Shown: positions 27,219-36,123 of the stretch, one piece after another | Position numbering within the stretch: the stretch's first letter is position 1 | Layout of the letters: the number at the start of each line of letters is the position of its first letter | Virus record (IMG/VR): IMGVR_UViG_3300044701_002547 | Span: 1 to 64,000 of that record | DNA: 64,000 nucleotides | Reading direction: 5' to 3' (one strand) | From: a virus | Translations under genes and position numbers: made by a program | The notes under the pieces: generated by a model | Told to the model about the DNA's origin: nothing | Database searches by the model: none | Seen by the model: only the letters and a program-made list of their open reading frames with translations

Positions 27219-28061
27219 ATGTCTAATAACTATGAAGCAATTGCTCTTGCGACTTCTAAGGAAGTTCTAGATGACAGTAATGAGTTTATGCTGAAAGTTC
27301 TCAACGAAGCAAATCGTTGGACTGAAAGTGAAACAGAACTCGCACAAGGACGCTCTGATTTTCAGATTGAAAAGTTTATCATTCACGATAACTTTACACT
27401 TCCTTCCGCATTCAAGGCAGCAATTATCAATCGTAGAAGCGTAGCAGAAGGACTACTCCAACAAATCATTGAAGCAAAAAGAGCAGCAAGAGAGTTTTAT
27501 TATAAGTGGGAAGGAAAGGATAAGACTCAACCAATCTGGTGGAAAAATCGTCAAGGTGGTGAAGAACTCACTTGGTATGATATTGATGAATTTCATTTTC
27601 ACAGAATGCTTGAAGGACTCAATCGTGGTTTCAAGTCTTCAGTAGAAGAACTTGAATGCTTTGATAAACTTATCAATCGTCTTGTTGAATTGAATGGTGG
27701 TCAGTTAGTTTCTCGTGACCAATATAATGCAGACCAACCAAACTACTGGGAACGCAGACTTGCAAATCAATCTCTTGATGACCTACTTGCTGCAAAGACT
27801 GGCGTAAATGCTGGTAATATTCGTTCTATGAGACGCGCAAGTGCCCCTACGGTTCTTCCTGATGATGTGAATAGAACCAAAGGAACTTTTGGAGATCCTA
27901 ACAATCCTCTTGATTTCCTGAACGCACTTCAGCAAAATGTTGCTGCTGGTATTGAAGAGATTACTGGTATGGATAAAGCACTTCTTTCGGGTATTGAAGA
28001 GAAAGAAGAAGCAAAACAAATCACAAGTTCGTTATTCAATCAAGACCTCAAACTAGAGTAA
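27219..28061 (+). CDS. Conserved cyanophage protein of unknown function (280 aa)
   Basis: The start at 27219 (MSNNYEAIALATSKEV) is preferred over an in-frame ATG at 27201, because the GATAAATA promoter at 27186 would leave no leader for the earlier one and the gaagaatactATGTCT context resembles that of 23077. The protein is helical. It contains the charged block LLQQIIEAKRAAREFYYKWEGKDKT and a C-terminal part with RRASAPTVLPDDVNRTKGTFGDP. No catalytic motif or membrane segment is visible. It lies directly before propeller gene B, so a structural or assembly role is plausible. Confidence 0.6.
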   Translation: MSNNYEAIALATSKEVLDDSNEFMLKVLNEANRWTESETELAQGRSDFQIEKFIIHDNFTLPSAFKAAIINRRSVAEGLLQQIIEAKRAAREFYYKWEGKDKTQPIWWKNRQGGEELTWYDIDEFHFHRMLEGLNRGFKSSVEELECFDKLINRLVELNGGQLVSRDQYNADQPNYWERRLANQSLDDLLAAKTGVNAGNIRSMRRASAPTVLPDDVNRTKGTFGDPNNPLDFLNALQQNVAAGIEEITGMDKALLSGIEEKEEAKQITSSLFNQDLKLE

Positions 28062-28062
28062 A

Positions 28063-29931
28063 ATGCCAAAGTTCGTAGGGGATGTTTTTGGACTGAATAA
28101 TGTTTATGATAAACAGATTCTCAATGTAGAACAGAAGAACTTTGCGAACTGGAGCGAGAGTGCGACTTATGGATACTTTGGAGGAGGTGGTACTCCTACT
28201 ATCACAGCCCTCATCAGTCGTCTTGATTTTTCTAATGAAACCAACAGTCTCCCAGGAAACAATTTACCTTCAGTAAGACTTGATTTGGCAGCAACCTCAA
28301 GTAGTTCTTATGGTTACTTTGGTGGTGGTGCTCCAACTCCTACTTCACAAATGAGCACTATCAGTCGTCTTGATTTCTCCAATGAAACCGTCAGTAATCC
28401 CGGTAATAACTTATCTCCAGCAAGAAGAAATTCAGCAGCAATCTCAAGTGGTTCTTATGGTTACTTTGGTGGTGGTTATTCTTTTCCCGCTACTTTTATA
28501 TGCACCATCACTCGTCTTGATTTCTCTAATGAAACAGTTAGTGATCCGGGAAAAAATTTACCTACAGTAAGAAGAGATTTATCAGCAACCTCAGATAATT
28601 CTTATGGATACTTTGCTGGTGGTGCTGTTCCTCCTGGTCCTACTTTTATATGCACCATCACTCGTCTTGATTTTTCCAATGAAACCGTCAGTAATCCTGG
28701 TAAGAACTTACCAACAATAAGATATATTTTAGCGGCGACTTCAAGTAATTCTTATGGTTACTTTGGTGGTGGTGCCATTGGTGCTGCTGGTCCTATTATA
28801 AACACCATCAGTCGTCTTGATTATTCTAATGAAACTGTCAGTAATCCTGGTAAGAACTTACCTGCAACAAGAGCATCATTAGCAGCAACCTCAAGTAGTT
28901 CTTTCGGTTACTTTGGTGGTGGTCTTACTCCTGCTATTATAAACACCATCAGTCGTCTTGATTTCTCTAATGAAACCAATAGTCTTCCAGGAAACAATTT
29001 ACCTTCAACAAGAGAATCTTTATCAGCAGTCTCAGGAGGTCAATCAGTTCTCAGAGGCAATAAGACTTATGGTTACTTTGGTGGTGGTTTTGGTCTTTCC
29101 ACCATAGACCGTTTAGATTTCTCTACAGAAACCGTCACAACTCCAACACCTAAGTTATCTCAAGCAAAAGTTGATCCAGGAACAACTTCAAGTAGTTTTT
29201 ATGGTTACTTTGGTGGTGGAGAACTTCCTACTCCTGCTCCTGTAAGCACCATTGATCGTCTTGATTTCTCTAATGAAACAGTCACAACTCCAAGTCCAAA
29301 GTTATCAATCGCAAGAGAAGCAAGTGCTGGAGTTTCAAATAGTTCTTATGGTTACTTTGGTGCTGGTAATTTTAGTTCTCTTATAGATCGTTTAGATTTT
29401 ACTACAGAAATCACAACAGTCGTAACACAAAGACTATCTCAATTGGGTGGTAGGTCAGCATCAGTCTCAAGTAGTTTTTATGGGTACTTTGGTGGGGGTA
29501 GTAATTCTGGTAATGCTACTGTTACCACCATAGAACGTTTAGATTTTTCTAATGAAATTATATCAACTCCAAGTTCTAAGTTATCTATAGACAGACGTGC
29601 TCTAACAGCAACTTCTAGTAGTTCTTTCGGGTACTTTGGTGGTGGTTATGCTCTTCCTACTGTTCCTACTAGAATTAATCGTTCTACTATAGATCGTTTA
29701 GATTTCTCCACAGAAACTGTATCAACTCCAAGTCCTAAGTTATCCCAATCAAAGTCATTTTTAGCGGCAACCTCAAGTAGTTCTTTCGGATACTTTGGTG
29801 GTGGTAATACTCCTACTGCTTCTGTTTCCACCAGAGATCGTTTAGATTTTTCTACAGAAACAGTATCAACTCCAAGTCCTAAATTATCTACAGCAAAATT
29901 ACAGTTATCAGCACTCTCAAACTCAAACTAA
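28063..29931 (+). CDS. Kelch-like 12-repeat virion protein B (622 aa)
   Basis: This is a paralogue of the 620-aa protein at 23740, with a similar head (EQKNFANWSESATYGYFGGG) and twelve GYFGGG repeats. The 6+6 break here reads SGGQSVLRGNKTYGYF. Repeats 1-6 use ISRLDFSNETVSNPGKNLP; repeats 7-12 use IDRLDFSTETVTTPTPKLSQAK. Blade loops such as APTPTSQM, YSFPATFI and AIGAAGPII differ from those of A and C. It lies between an unknown protein and a sulfotransferase, with gaps of only 1-4 nt. It is likely a virion surface protein. Confidence 0.7.
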   Translation: MPKFVGDVFGLNNVYDKQILNVEQKNFANWSESATYGYFGGGGTPTITALISRLDFSNETNSLPGNNLPSVRLDLAATSSSSYGYFGGGAPTPTSQMSTISRLDFSNETVSNPGNNLSPARRNSAAISSGSYGYFGGGYSFPATFICTITRLDFSNETVSDPGKNLPTVRRDLSATSDNSYGYFAGGAVPPGPTFICTITRLDFSNETVSNPGKNLPTIRYILAATSSNSYGYFGGGAIGAAGPIINTISRLDYSNETVSNPGKNLPATRASLAATSSSSFGYFGGGLTPAIINTISRLDFSNETNSLPGNNLPSTRESLSAVSGGQSVLRGNKTYGYFGGGFGLSTIDRLDFSTETVTTPTPKLSQAKVDPGTTSSSFYGYFGGGELPTPAPVSTIDRLDFSNETVTTPSPKLSIAREASAGVSNSSYGYFGAGNFSSLIDRLDFTTEITTVVTQRLSQLGGRSASVSSSFYGYFGGGSNSGNATVTTIERLDFSNEIISTPSSKLSIDRRALTATSSSSFGYFGGGYALPTVPTRINRSTIDRLDFSTETVSTPSPKLSQSKSFLAATSSSSFGYFGGGNTPTASVSTRDRLDFSTETVSTPSPKLSTAKLQLSALSNSN

Positions 29932-29935
29932 TATT

Positions 29936-30766
29936 ATGAAAACCTTTTACTTTATGTCTGGACTTCCACGTTCAGGTTCCACACTCTTGACGGCACTACT
30001 CAATCAAAATTCAGAGATACACGCATCCACAAACTCTCCACTTCTGGATACGATACACTATACACAAGAATACCTTTTACATAACTCAGAACAATATAAG
30101 GCAACTCCAAATCCACAAGGAGCACATAAGGTTTTATCGTCCATACCTCATAACTATTATTTCAATACTCCACAGAATATTATTATTGATAAGTCAAGAG
30201 GTTGGGTCAATCAAATCCAACACATTACAGATTACATTACAAAAGATCCAAAGATTATTTGTCCCGTAAGGTCTATTCAGGATATTCTTTCATCGTTTCT
30301 TTTACTCATTCATAAAACTTCAAGAGTTTCTTTTATTGATGAAGCACTTCTTAGAAACAATCTTGAAATCACAAATGATAATCGTTGTGATTACCTAATG
30401 TCTCCTCAAGGTATTATCGGACAATCTTATCACGCACTTCAACAAGCATTCTCTAAAGGATATAGAAACAATATTCTGTTAGTGGAATATGATGACCTTA
30501 CAAGAAATCCACAACAAGAACTCAATCGTATCTATGAGTTTCTGGAATTACCTTCTTATTCTCATAGTTTTGGGAATGTCATTCCGAAGTGTGATGAGAA
30601 CGATGAGGTTTATAAGTTAGACAATATGCATACGGTAAGAAATAAGGTAGAGAAGATACATCGTGATAACTCAAAGTATCTTAGTGACTATGTTATGAAT
30701 AAATACAATCATATGGAGTTCTGGCGGCAAACAAGAACTTCTCAGTATTCTGTGTTCGGTTTATAA
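29936..30766 (+). CDS. Sulfotransferase (PAPS-dependent)
   Basis: The 276-aa protein opens with FYFMSGLPRSGSTLLTALLNQN; the PRSGST loop (about residues 11-16) is the 5'-phosphosulfate-binding motif of PAPS sulfotransferases. DKSRGWVNQIQHI and ICPVRSIQDILSSFL match the 3'-phosphate-binding R/S region (about 95-120). VEYDDLTRNPQQELNRIYEFLELP is the family's typical C-terminal signature. It probably sulfates a sugar or protein hydroxyl. It is encoded between propeller genes B and C, with 4 nt and zero gaps, so a virion protein or an attached glycan is a plausible acceptor. Confidence 0.85.
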   Translation: MKTFYFMSGLPRSGSTLLTALLNQNSEIHASTNSPLLDTIHYTQEYLLHNSEQYKATPNPQGAHKVLSSIPHNYYFNTPQNIIIDKSRGWVNQIQHITDYITKDPKIICPVRSIQDILSSFLLLIHKTSRVSFIDEALLRNNLEITNDNRCDYLMSPQGIIGQSYHALQQAFSKGYRNNILLVEYDDLTRNPQQELNRIYEFLELPSYSHSFGNVIPKCDENDEVYKLDNMHTVRNKVEKIHRDNSKYLSDYVMNKYNHMEFWRQTRTSQYSVFGL

Positions 30767-32608
30767 ATGCCTACCTTTTCACTTCAGGACGCAAGAACAG
30801 AACAAGTCAAAAATGTAGCATACGGAAACTTTGCATATTGGCCTGAGAGTGCGACTTATGGGTATTATGGTGGTGGGTTTGCTCCTCCTTTTATAAGCAC
30901 CATCAGTCGTCTTGATTTCTCTAATGAAACCGTCAGTGATCCAGGAAACAATTTACCTTCAGTAAGACATCAATTAGCAGCAACCTCAAGTAGTTCTTAT
31001 GGTTACTTTGGTGGTGGTGATACTACTCCTGGTGCTATAAACACCATCAGTCGTCTTGATTTCTCTAATGAAACCGTCAGTAATCCAGGAAATAATTTAC
31101 CTTCACCAAGAATTAATTTCGCAGCAACCTCAAGTAGTTCTTATGGATACTTTGGTGGGGGTTATACTCCAGGTGCTCCAGGTACTCTTCTATGTACTAT
31201 CAGTCGTCTTGATTTCTCTAATGAAACCGTCAGTGATCCAGGAAAGAATTTACCTACAGCAAGAGCAGAATTGACAGCAACTTCAAGTAGTTCTTATGGT
31301 TACTTTGGTGGTGGGTTTGCTCCTCCTGTTATAAGCACCATCAGTCGTCTTGATTTCTCTAATGAAACCGTCAGTGATCCAGGAAACAATTTACCTACAG
31401 CAAGAAGATTTTCATCAGCAACCTCAAGTAGTTCTTATGGATACTTTGGTGGGGGTTATATTCCAGGTCCTCCAGGTATTTTTCTATGTACTATCAGTCG
31501 TCTAGATTTCTCTAATGAAACTGTAAGTAATCCAGGAAAAAATTTACCTTCAGCAAGAGCAGAATTGCCAGCAACTTCAAGTAGTTCTTATGGTTATTTT
31601 GGTGGTGGTTTTAATGGTGCTTACTTAAACACCATCAGTCGTCTTGATTTCTCTAATGAAACCGTCAGTAATTCAGGAAACAATTTACCTACAGCAAGAA
31701 GATATTTATCAGCAGTCTCAAATACCGCAAAGTTTCCCAGAGTGGGTAATAAGACTTATGGTTACTTTGGTGGTGGTGTTACTGTTTCCACCATTGACCT
31801 TCTTGATTTCTCTACAGAAACAGTAACAAGACTAACACCTAAGTTATCTAGAGCAAGAAGTTCTTTAGCAGCAACCTCAAGTAGTTCTTATGGTTACTTT
31901 GGTGGTGGTTATTCTTTTCTCGATACTGCTGATTTTTCTACTATCGACCGTCTAGATTTTTCCAATGAAACCGTCACAGTTCCAACACCTAAGTTATCTC
32001 AAGCAAGAAGTTCTTTAGCAGCAACCTCAAGTAGTTCTTATGGTTACTTTGTTGGTGGTTATGGTTCTTTTACCTATGTTTGCACCATTGACCGTCTAGA
32101 TTTCTCCACAGAAACCGTAACAACACCAGGACCTAAATTATCTCAAGCAAGAGGTGCTTTAGCAGCAGTCTCAAATAGTTCTTATGGTTATTTTGGTGGT
32201 GGTGCTTTTCTTCCCGCTTATGTTTGTACCATTGACCGTCTAGATTTTTCCACAGAAACCGTCACAGTCCCAACACCTAAGTTATCTCAAGCAAGAACTA
32301 CTTCAGCAACCTCAAGTAGTTCTTATGGTTACTTTGGTGGTGGTAATACTGGTATTGCTATTTCCACCATAGACCGTTTAGATTTTTCTACCGAAACCGT
32401 AACAGTACCAACACCTAAGTTATCTCAGGCAAGAGATGCTTTAGCAGCAACCTCAAGTAGTTCTTATGGTTACTTTGGTGGTGGTTTTGCTCCTCCTTCT
32501 GTTTGTACCATTGACCGTCTAGATTTCTCCACAGAAACCGTAACAACATCAATACCTCAATTACCTCAATCAAGAAGTTTTTTAGCAGCAACCTCAAACT
32601 CAAACTAA
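30767..32608 (+). CDS. Kelch-like 12-repeat virion protein C (613 aa)
   Basis: The third paralogue has twelve repeats in a 6+6 arrangement, the break reading NTAKFPRVGNKTYGYF as in A. The first six repeats are almost identical in DNA except for the loops (FAPPFI, DTTPGAI, YTPGAPGTLL, FAPPVI, YIPGPPGIFL, FNGAYL). This suggests recent tandem expansion or conversion. The start codon follows the sulfotransferase stop with no gap. The role is inferred to be a surface adhesin. Confidence 0.7.
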   Translation: MPTFSLQDARTEQVKNVAYGNFAYWPESATYGYYGGGFAPPFISTISRLDFSNETVSDPGNNLPSVRHQLAATSSSSYGYFGGGDTTPGAINTISRLDFSNETVSNPGNNLPSPRINFAATSSSSYGYFGGGYTPGAPGTLLCTISRLDFSNETVSDPGKNLPTARAELTATSSSSYGYFGGGFAPPVISTISRLDFSNETVSDPGNNLPTARRFSSATSSSSYGYFGGGYIPGPPGIFLCTISRLDFSNETVSNPGKNLPSARAELPATSSSSYGYFGGGFNGAYLNTISRLDFSNETVSNSGNNLPTARRYLSAVSNTAKFPRVGNKTYGYFGGGVTVSTIDLLDFSTETVTRLTPKLSRARSSLAATSSSSYGYFGGGYSFLDTADFSTIDRLDFSNETVTVPTPKLSQARSSLAATSSSSYGYFVGGYGSFTYVCTIDRLDFSTETVTTPGPKLSQARGALAAVSNSSYGYFGGGAFLPAYVCTIDRLDFSTETVTVPTPKLSQARTTSATSSSSYGYFGGGNTGIAISTIDRLDFSTETVTVPTPKLSQARDALAATSSSSYGYFGGGFAPPSVCTIDRLDFSTETVTTSIPQLPQSRSFLAATSNSN

Positions 32609-32611
32609 ATA
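32604..32611 (+). promoter_or_regulatory. Variant late promoter ACTAAATA overlapping a stop codon
   Basis: CTAAATA includes the TAA stop of propeller gene C and lies 21 nt upstream of the oxygenase start. The arrangement is the same as at 25598. Confidence 0.5.
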
Positions 32612-32632
32612 AGATACTTACATCATTTTGAT

Positions 32633-33295
32633 ATGAATGATTTACTTTCTAATGTTCTAATTCAACCAAAGGTTCTTACACCAGAGGCAATTGAGTTTCT
32701 TATTCATCACGCAAAGAATTCTCATCAGGAACAGATGGGAGTTTTTGACCCAGACAAAGCAAATCAAACTGGAGAAGATCATCCGGGAAAAATTGATTTA
32801 AAATCAAGAAATGTAAAGGCAGCAGATATTGAAACTATCATTCCTCAAATCAAAGAACTCTATGATAATATAGTTCATCACGTAATCAATCCTTTTTATG
32901 GATTCAAAATCAAAGATAGTGAAATGCCGCAACTATTGGTCTATAATCCAGGAGGACACTACCAGGCACACTATGATGCCGTAGCAAAATGGAAGTGTCC
33001 TGATGGAAATATCATCTGGAAGAAGTCTATAGACCGTGATGTATCTACAGTTCTTTTTCTCAACGATGACTTTGAGGGTGGAAACTTTGTATTCCCAGAT
33101 CTCCGAGTAACCATTCGTCCAGAACCAGGACTTCTAGTTGCCTTTCCATCTTCTCAGTTCTTTGCTCATAAAGTAGAACCAGTCATCTCAGGAACTCGTT
33201 ATACGATGGTCAATTGGATGACCGTTCAAGGATTTAAGACGAAAGCAGAGCAAGACAAAGAATTACAAGATAAATATGGAGTAAAGGTATCTTAG
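32633..33295 (+). CDS. 2-oxoglutarate/Fe(II) oxygenase, prolyl-4-hydroxylase type
   Basis: This 220-aa protein has the iron-binding triad H113-x-D115 (GGHYQAHYDAVAKW) and H179 (FFAHKVEPVISGTRY), with R189 placed to bind 2-oxoglutarate. The VSTVLFLNDDFEGGNFVFP strand pair is typical of P4H-like double-stranded beta-helix enzymes. Phage members are presumed to hydroxylate peptide side chains. It lies between the propeller genes and the glycine-rich fibre genes. The Gly-X-Gln arrays have no proline, so they are not obvious prolyl substrates. It converges on, and overlaps by 4 nt, the minus-strand gene that follows. Confidence 0.85.
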   Translation: MNDLLSNVLIQPKVLTPEAIEFLIHHAKNSHQEQMGVFDPDKANQTGEDHPGKIDLKSRNVKAADIETIIPQIKELYDNIVHHVINPFYGFKIKDSEMPQLLVYNPGGHYQAHYDAVAKWKCPDGNIIWKKSIDRDVSTVLFLNDDFEGGNFVFPDLRVTIRPEPGLLVAFPSSQFFAHKVEPVISGTRYTMVNWMTVQGFKTKAEQDKELQDKYGVKVS

Positions 33296-33870
33296 TTGGT
33301 AAGTAAGGTATAGCACTTATCATTTCGGTCATAAGCATAGTCAGCATACTGACCATTTTTTCTAACAAAGTGTAGGAACAACTGCATAAAGCGGTCATTC
33401 TCGTGAGTTCTCAAAGGACTTCTCCAGTGAGGTACAATCGTTCCAAGATAAGCAAGACCATCTCCAACTGGTGTGACGACTTCTCTTCTTTTACCAGTCA
33501 GGTCTTTGAGTTTGATAGGCCACGCAGCATCACCACAAATATTCATCGTGACTGAAATTTCACAAGATGGGCGGTCAGTATGACAGTTCATCCATCCACC
33601 TTTATGATAAGTTGTAGAGAACCAATAAGATGGGATGAGTTCTTCTCCAAGTAGTTCTTCTAGAATTGGTTGAACTCTTTTCATTACAAAAGCACAAGAA
33701 GGTGGAGCATAACAAGTCAATACTCTACCTCTCTCTGGATCCCAGTGTCCTTCAAGAGAACCTAAGTCACTCATCGCACCACAGAGATTTTGATACTTGA
33801 TACTAATTGCTTCTTCTGGTGTAATAATTTTAGGAAGATAATACCAACCTTTTCTTACAAACTCACTCAT
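33292..33870 (-). CDS. Second 2-oxoglutarate/Fe(II) oxygenase-like protein, minus strand
   Basis: The 192-aa product has H97-x-D99 in GGWMNCHTDRPSCEISVTMNI and a distal His at 148 in GDGLAYLGTIVPHWRSPL, the HxD...H arrangement of 2OG oxygenases. It is only distantly like its plus-strand neighbour. It is the only minus-strand gene in the first 53 kb and its stop overlaps the neighbour's stop. This suggests a separately acquired gene with separate regulation. Peptide or small-molecule hydroxylation is possible; the substrate is unknown. Confidence 0.7.
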   Translation of the reverse strand: MSEFVRKGWYYLPKIITPEEAISIKYQNLCGAMSDLGSLEGHWDPERGRVLTCYAPPSCAFVMKRVQPILEELLGEELIPSYWFSTTYHKGGWMNCHTDRPSCEISVTMNICGDAAWPIKLKDLTGKRREVVTPVGDGLAYLGTIVPHWRSPLRTHENDRFMQLFLHFVRKNGQYADYAYDRNDKCYTLLTN

Positions 33871-33901
33871 ACTTATAATTACTTTATAGTATGTATTCTA
33901 C

Positions 33902-33909
33902 CATAAATA
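33902..33909 (+). promoter_or_regulatory. Late promoter CATAAATA
   Basis: It matches NATAAATA and lies 40 nt upstream of the first glycine-rich fibre gene, in the gap shared with the divergent minus-strand oxygenase. Confidence 0.55.
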
Positions 33910-33948
33910 CATAAAAGTTTGTTGTAGTATAATTTTTGGAATTATAAA

Positions 33949-34830
33949 ATGCCAACCAATCTTTCTACATTTTTAAGTTCTAATTTTGATGGTGCTCAAG
34001 GTACTCAAGGTATTCAGGGAACACAAGGCACGCAAGGAATTCAAGGAACTCAAGGTATTACTGGTTCTCAAGGTACTCAAGGAATCCAGGGCATTCAAGG
34101 AATCCAGGGCATTCAAGGTACTCAAGGAATCCAGGGCATTCAAGGTCTTGGTCCAACAGTAAATGTTGTTGTTTATGATACAGGTTCCAACGCAACTTAT
34201 ACTGCTCCCGCAGGATTGATACAGGCTTTGGTTCATGTAACTGGAGGCGGTGGAGGAGGTGGTGGTGCTGACGGGGCTGATACTGCCTCTGGTTCTGGTG
34301 GCGGTGGTGGTGGAGCAGGAGGAACTGCAATCAAATTATACACTGCCGCAGAAGTAGGGGCAACTGCAACTTATACTGTAGGCGCTGCTGGTGGTGCTGG
34401 TGCTGCAGCAGGCGGAACATCAGGAACCGCAGGAGGAAACAGTTTCTTTATTCCTGTTGGTGCTGGTTCTTCAATTACAGGACTTGGTGGTGCGTTAGGA
34501 TCTGGTGGAGGTGCTCCTGGTGTTGGTGCCGCTGGTCTTGGAGGACTTGGAGGTAGTGCTACGGGTGGAGATATAAATATTCCTGGTGGTGGTGGTGGTT
34601 CTGGGGCGGGTGATGATGTTGCCGAAATTGCTGTTGGTGGAGTTGGGGGGGGATCTTATTGGGGAGGAGGTGGTAGAGGAGGAGCAGCTCAAGGTGGTGC
34701 AGTTTCTGCAGGCACTGCATCTGTAACTTATGGTGCTGGTGGAGGAGGTGCTGCGAATATAGATAGTACAACTGGTGCTGCTGGAGGTGTTGGAGATACT
34801 GGTGTCATTTATATTGTAGAATATACATAA
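33949..34830 (+). CDS. Glycine-rich fibre-tip-like protein with short collagen-like stalk, copy 1 (293 aa)
   Basis: Residues 1-15 form a leader ([15 protein letters not shown]). A short Gly-X-Gln stalk follows to about residue 66, then a domain with many glycine runs ([62 protein letters not shown]) ending [13 protein letters not shown]. This resembles Gly_rich_2 domains and, more loosely, the polyglycine-helix tips of T4-like gp38 adhesins. It is likely a receptor-binding tip. A close paralogue follows 1 nt downstream. Confidence 0.7.
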   Translation: MPTNLSTFLSSNFDGAQGTQGIQGTQGTQGIQGTQGITGSQGTQGIQGIQGIQGIQGTQGIQGIQGLGPTVNVVVYDTGSNATYTAPAGLIQALVHVTGGGGGGGGADGADTASGSGGGGGGAGGTAIKLYTAAEVGATATYTVGAAGGAGAAAGGTSGTAGGNSFFIPVGAGSSITGLGGALGSGGGAPGVGAAGLGGLGGSATGGDINIPGGGGGSGAGDDVAEIAVGGVGGGSYWGGGGRGGAAQGGAVSAGTASVTYGAGGGGAANIDSTTGAAGGVGDTGVIYIVEYT

Positions 34831-34831
34831 A

Positions 34832-35719
34832 ATGCCGACAAATCTTTCTAATTTTTTAAGTTCTAATTTTCAGGGAACTCAAGGTGTTCAAGGTATTCAA
34901 GGTACTTTGGGAACTCAAGGTATTATGGGTATTCAGGGGATTTCTGTAGTAACTCAAGGTATTCAAGGTATTCAAGGTATTCAAGGTATTCAAGGTATTC
35001 AAGGTATTCAAGGTATTCAAGGAATCAAAGGGGATCATTTATTAGGACTTCAAGTTTATACCACAGGATCTGGTGCAACCTATACTGCGCCGACAGGATT
35101 GAAGAAAGCAATAGTTTATGTAACAGGCGGTGGAGCAGGTGGAGGTGGCGCTGATGGTGCTGCTGCAGACACATCCAATGGAACTGGAGGTGGTGGCGGT
35201 GGTGCTGGTGGAACTGTAATTAAAGTTTATACCGCAGCAGAAATGGGAGCAACTGCCACTTATACTGTAGGATCAAATGGTACTGGCGGATCTGAAACAG
35301 GAGGTACTGATGGAACTGCAGGAGGAAATACTACCTTTGATCCCGCCGGAACAGGTGCAACTCTAACTGCAAATGGTGGTGCGTTAGGATCTGGTGGGGG
35401 AGCACCGTCAACTGGTGGTACTGGTCTTGGAGGACTTGGAGGTAGTGCTACGGGTGGAGATATAAACATTCCGGGTGGTGACGGTGGTTCGGGAGTAGGT
35501 AATGATGTTGCCGAAATTGCTATAGGAGGTATGGGAGGTTCATCATATTGGGGAGGAGGTGGTAGAGGAGGAGCAGCTCAAGGTGGTGCAGTTTCTGCAG
35601 GCACTGCATCTGTAACTTATGGTGCTGGTGGAGGAGGTGCTGCTAATATAGATACTAGTGCAGGATCTGCCGGTGGTGATGGAATTGGTGGTGTTATTTA
35701 CATACTAGAATACTTATAG
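34832..35719 (+). CDS. Glycine-rich fibre-tip-like protein with short collagen-like stalk, copy 2 (295 aa)
   Basis: It duplicates the architecture of its neighbour: leader MPTNLSNFLSSNFQG, a stalk with seven GIQ in a row near residues 45-66 that ends GIKGDH, then the glycine-rich domain. The 3' part ([27 protein letters not shown]) is nearly identical in DNA to copy 1, whereas the central loops differ. The single Lys in the stalk is the only Gly-X-Lys-like position I noticed in these arrays. It is probably an alternative fibre tip. Confidence 0.7.
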   Translation: MPTNLSNFLSSNFQGTQGVQGIQGTLGTQGIMGIQGISVVTQGIQGIQGIQGIQGIQGIQGIQGIKGDHLLGLQVYTTGSGATYTAPTGLKKAIVYVTGGGAGGGGADGAAADTSNGTGGGGGGAGGTVIKVYTAAEMGATATYTVGSNGTGGSETGGTDGTAGGNTTFDPAGTGATLTANGGALGSGGGAPSTGGTGLGGLGGSATGGDINIPGGDGGSGVGNDVAEIAIGGMGGSSYWGGGGRGGAAQGGAVSAGTASVTYGAGGGGAANIDTSAGSAGGDGIGGVIYILEYL

Positions 35720-35723
35720 AAAA

Positions 35724-36104
35724 ATGAGAGTTTGTCTTTTAGATACAGTTACAAAAAAAGTTATCAATGTTGTTTCTCTGAATAGTCCAGAGGAACATAA
35801 TCCAACACCAGGAATTGAAGTTGCTCCACAGCACGATGGAGATATTGGTTGGACTTGGACTGAATCTGGATGGGTTTATCCACAACCACCAGAACCAACA
35901 TTAGAAGAACTTGCAGAAAAACAGAGAGAACTTAGAGATAAGTGGTTAAGAATTTATGTGGATAAAATTAATGCAATACGATGGGAAGCATTTACTCAAC
36001 AACAAAAAAATGATTGGATTGCTTATCGCCAAGCACTCTTAGATGTTCCACAACAGGAAGAGTTCCCCAATACTATTAATTGGCCTATTCCACCTGAACT
36101 ATAA
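35724..36104 (+). CDS. Phage tail assembly chaperone-like protein (126 aa)
   Basis: The C-terminal half reads RDKWLRIYVDKINAIRWEAFTQQQKNDWIAYRQALLDVPQQEEFPNTINWPIPPEL. This matches the Phage_tail_APC type, with the W-x-x-YRQALLD...FP..I.WP end. The N-terminal half has a short domain with a GIEVAPQHDGDIGWTW motif seen in proteins next to tail-fibre genes. It lies directly after the glycine-rich tips and probably helps them fold or attach. Confidence 0.75.
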   Translation: MRVCLLDTVTKKVINVVSLNSPEEHNPTPGIEVAPQHDGDIGWTWTESGWVYPQPPEPTLEELAEKQRELRDKWLRIYVDKINAIRWEAFTQQQKNDWIAYRQALLDVPQQEEFPNTINWPIPPEL

Positions 36105-36107
36105 ATA
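36100..36107 (+). promoter_or_regulatory. Late promoter TATAAATA
   Basis: A perfect T4 late promoter overlaps the stop codon of the chaperone gene and lies 17 nt before the next start. Confidence 0.7.
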
Positions 36108-36123
36108 TTAAAAAAACACGAGA

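Noticed and set aside
23740-32608. Diversity-generating retroelement acting on the propeller loops
   Set aside because: No reverse transcriptase, template repeat or adenine-biased variable region was found in the window.
32633-33295. Collagen prolyl hydroxylation of the giant fibres by the P4H-like enzyme
   Set aside because: The Gly-X-Gln arrays contain essentially no proline, so they are not plausible prolyl substrates; another target is needed.
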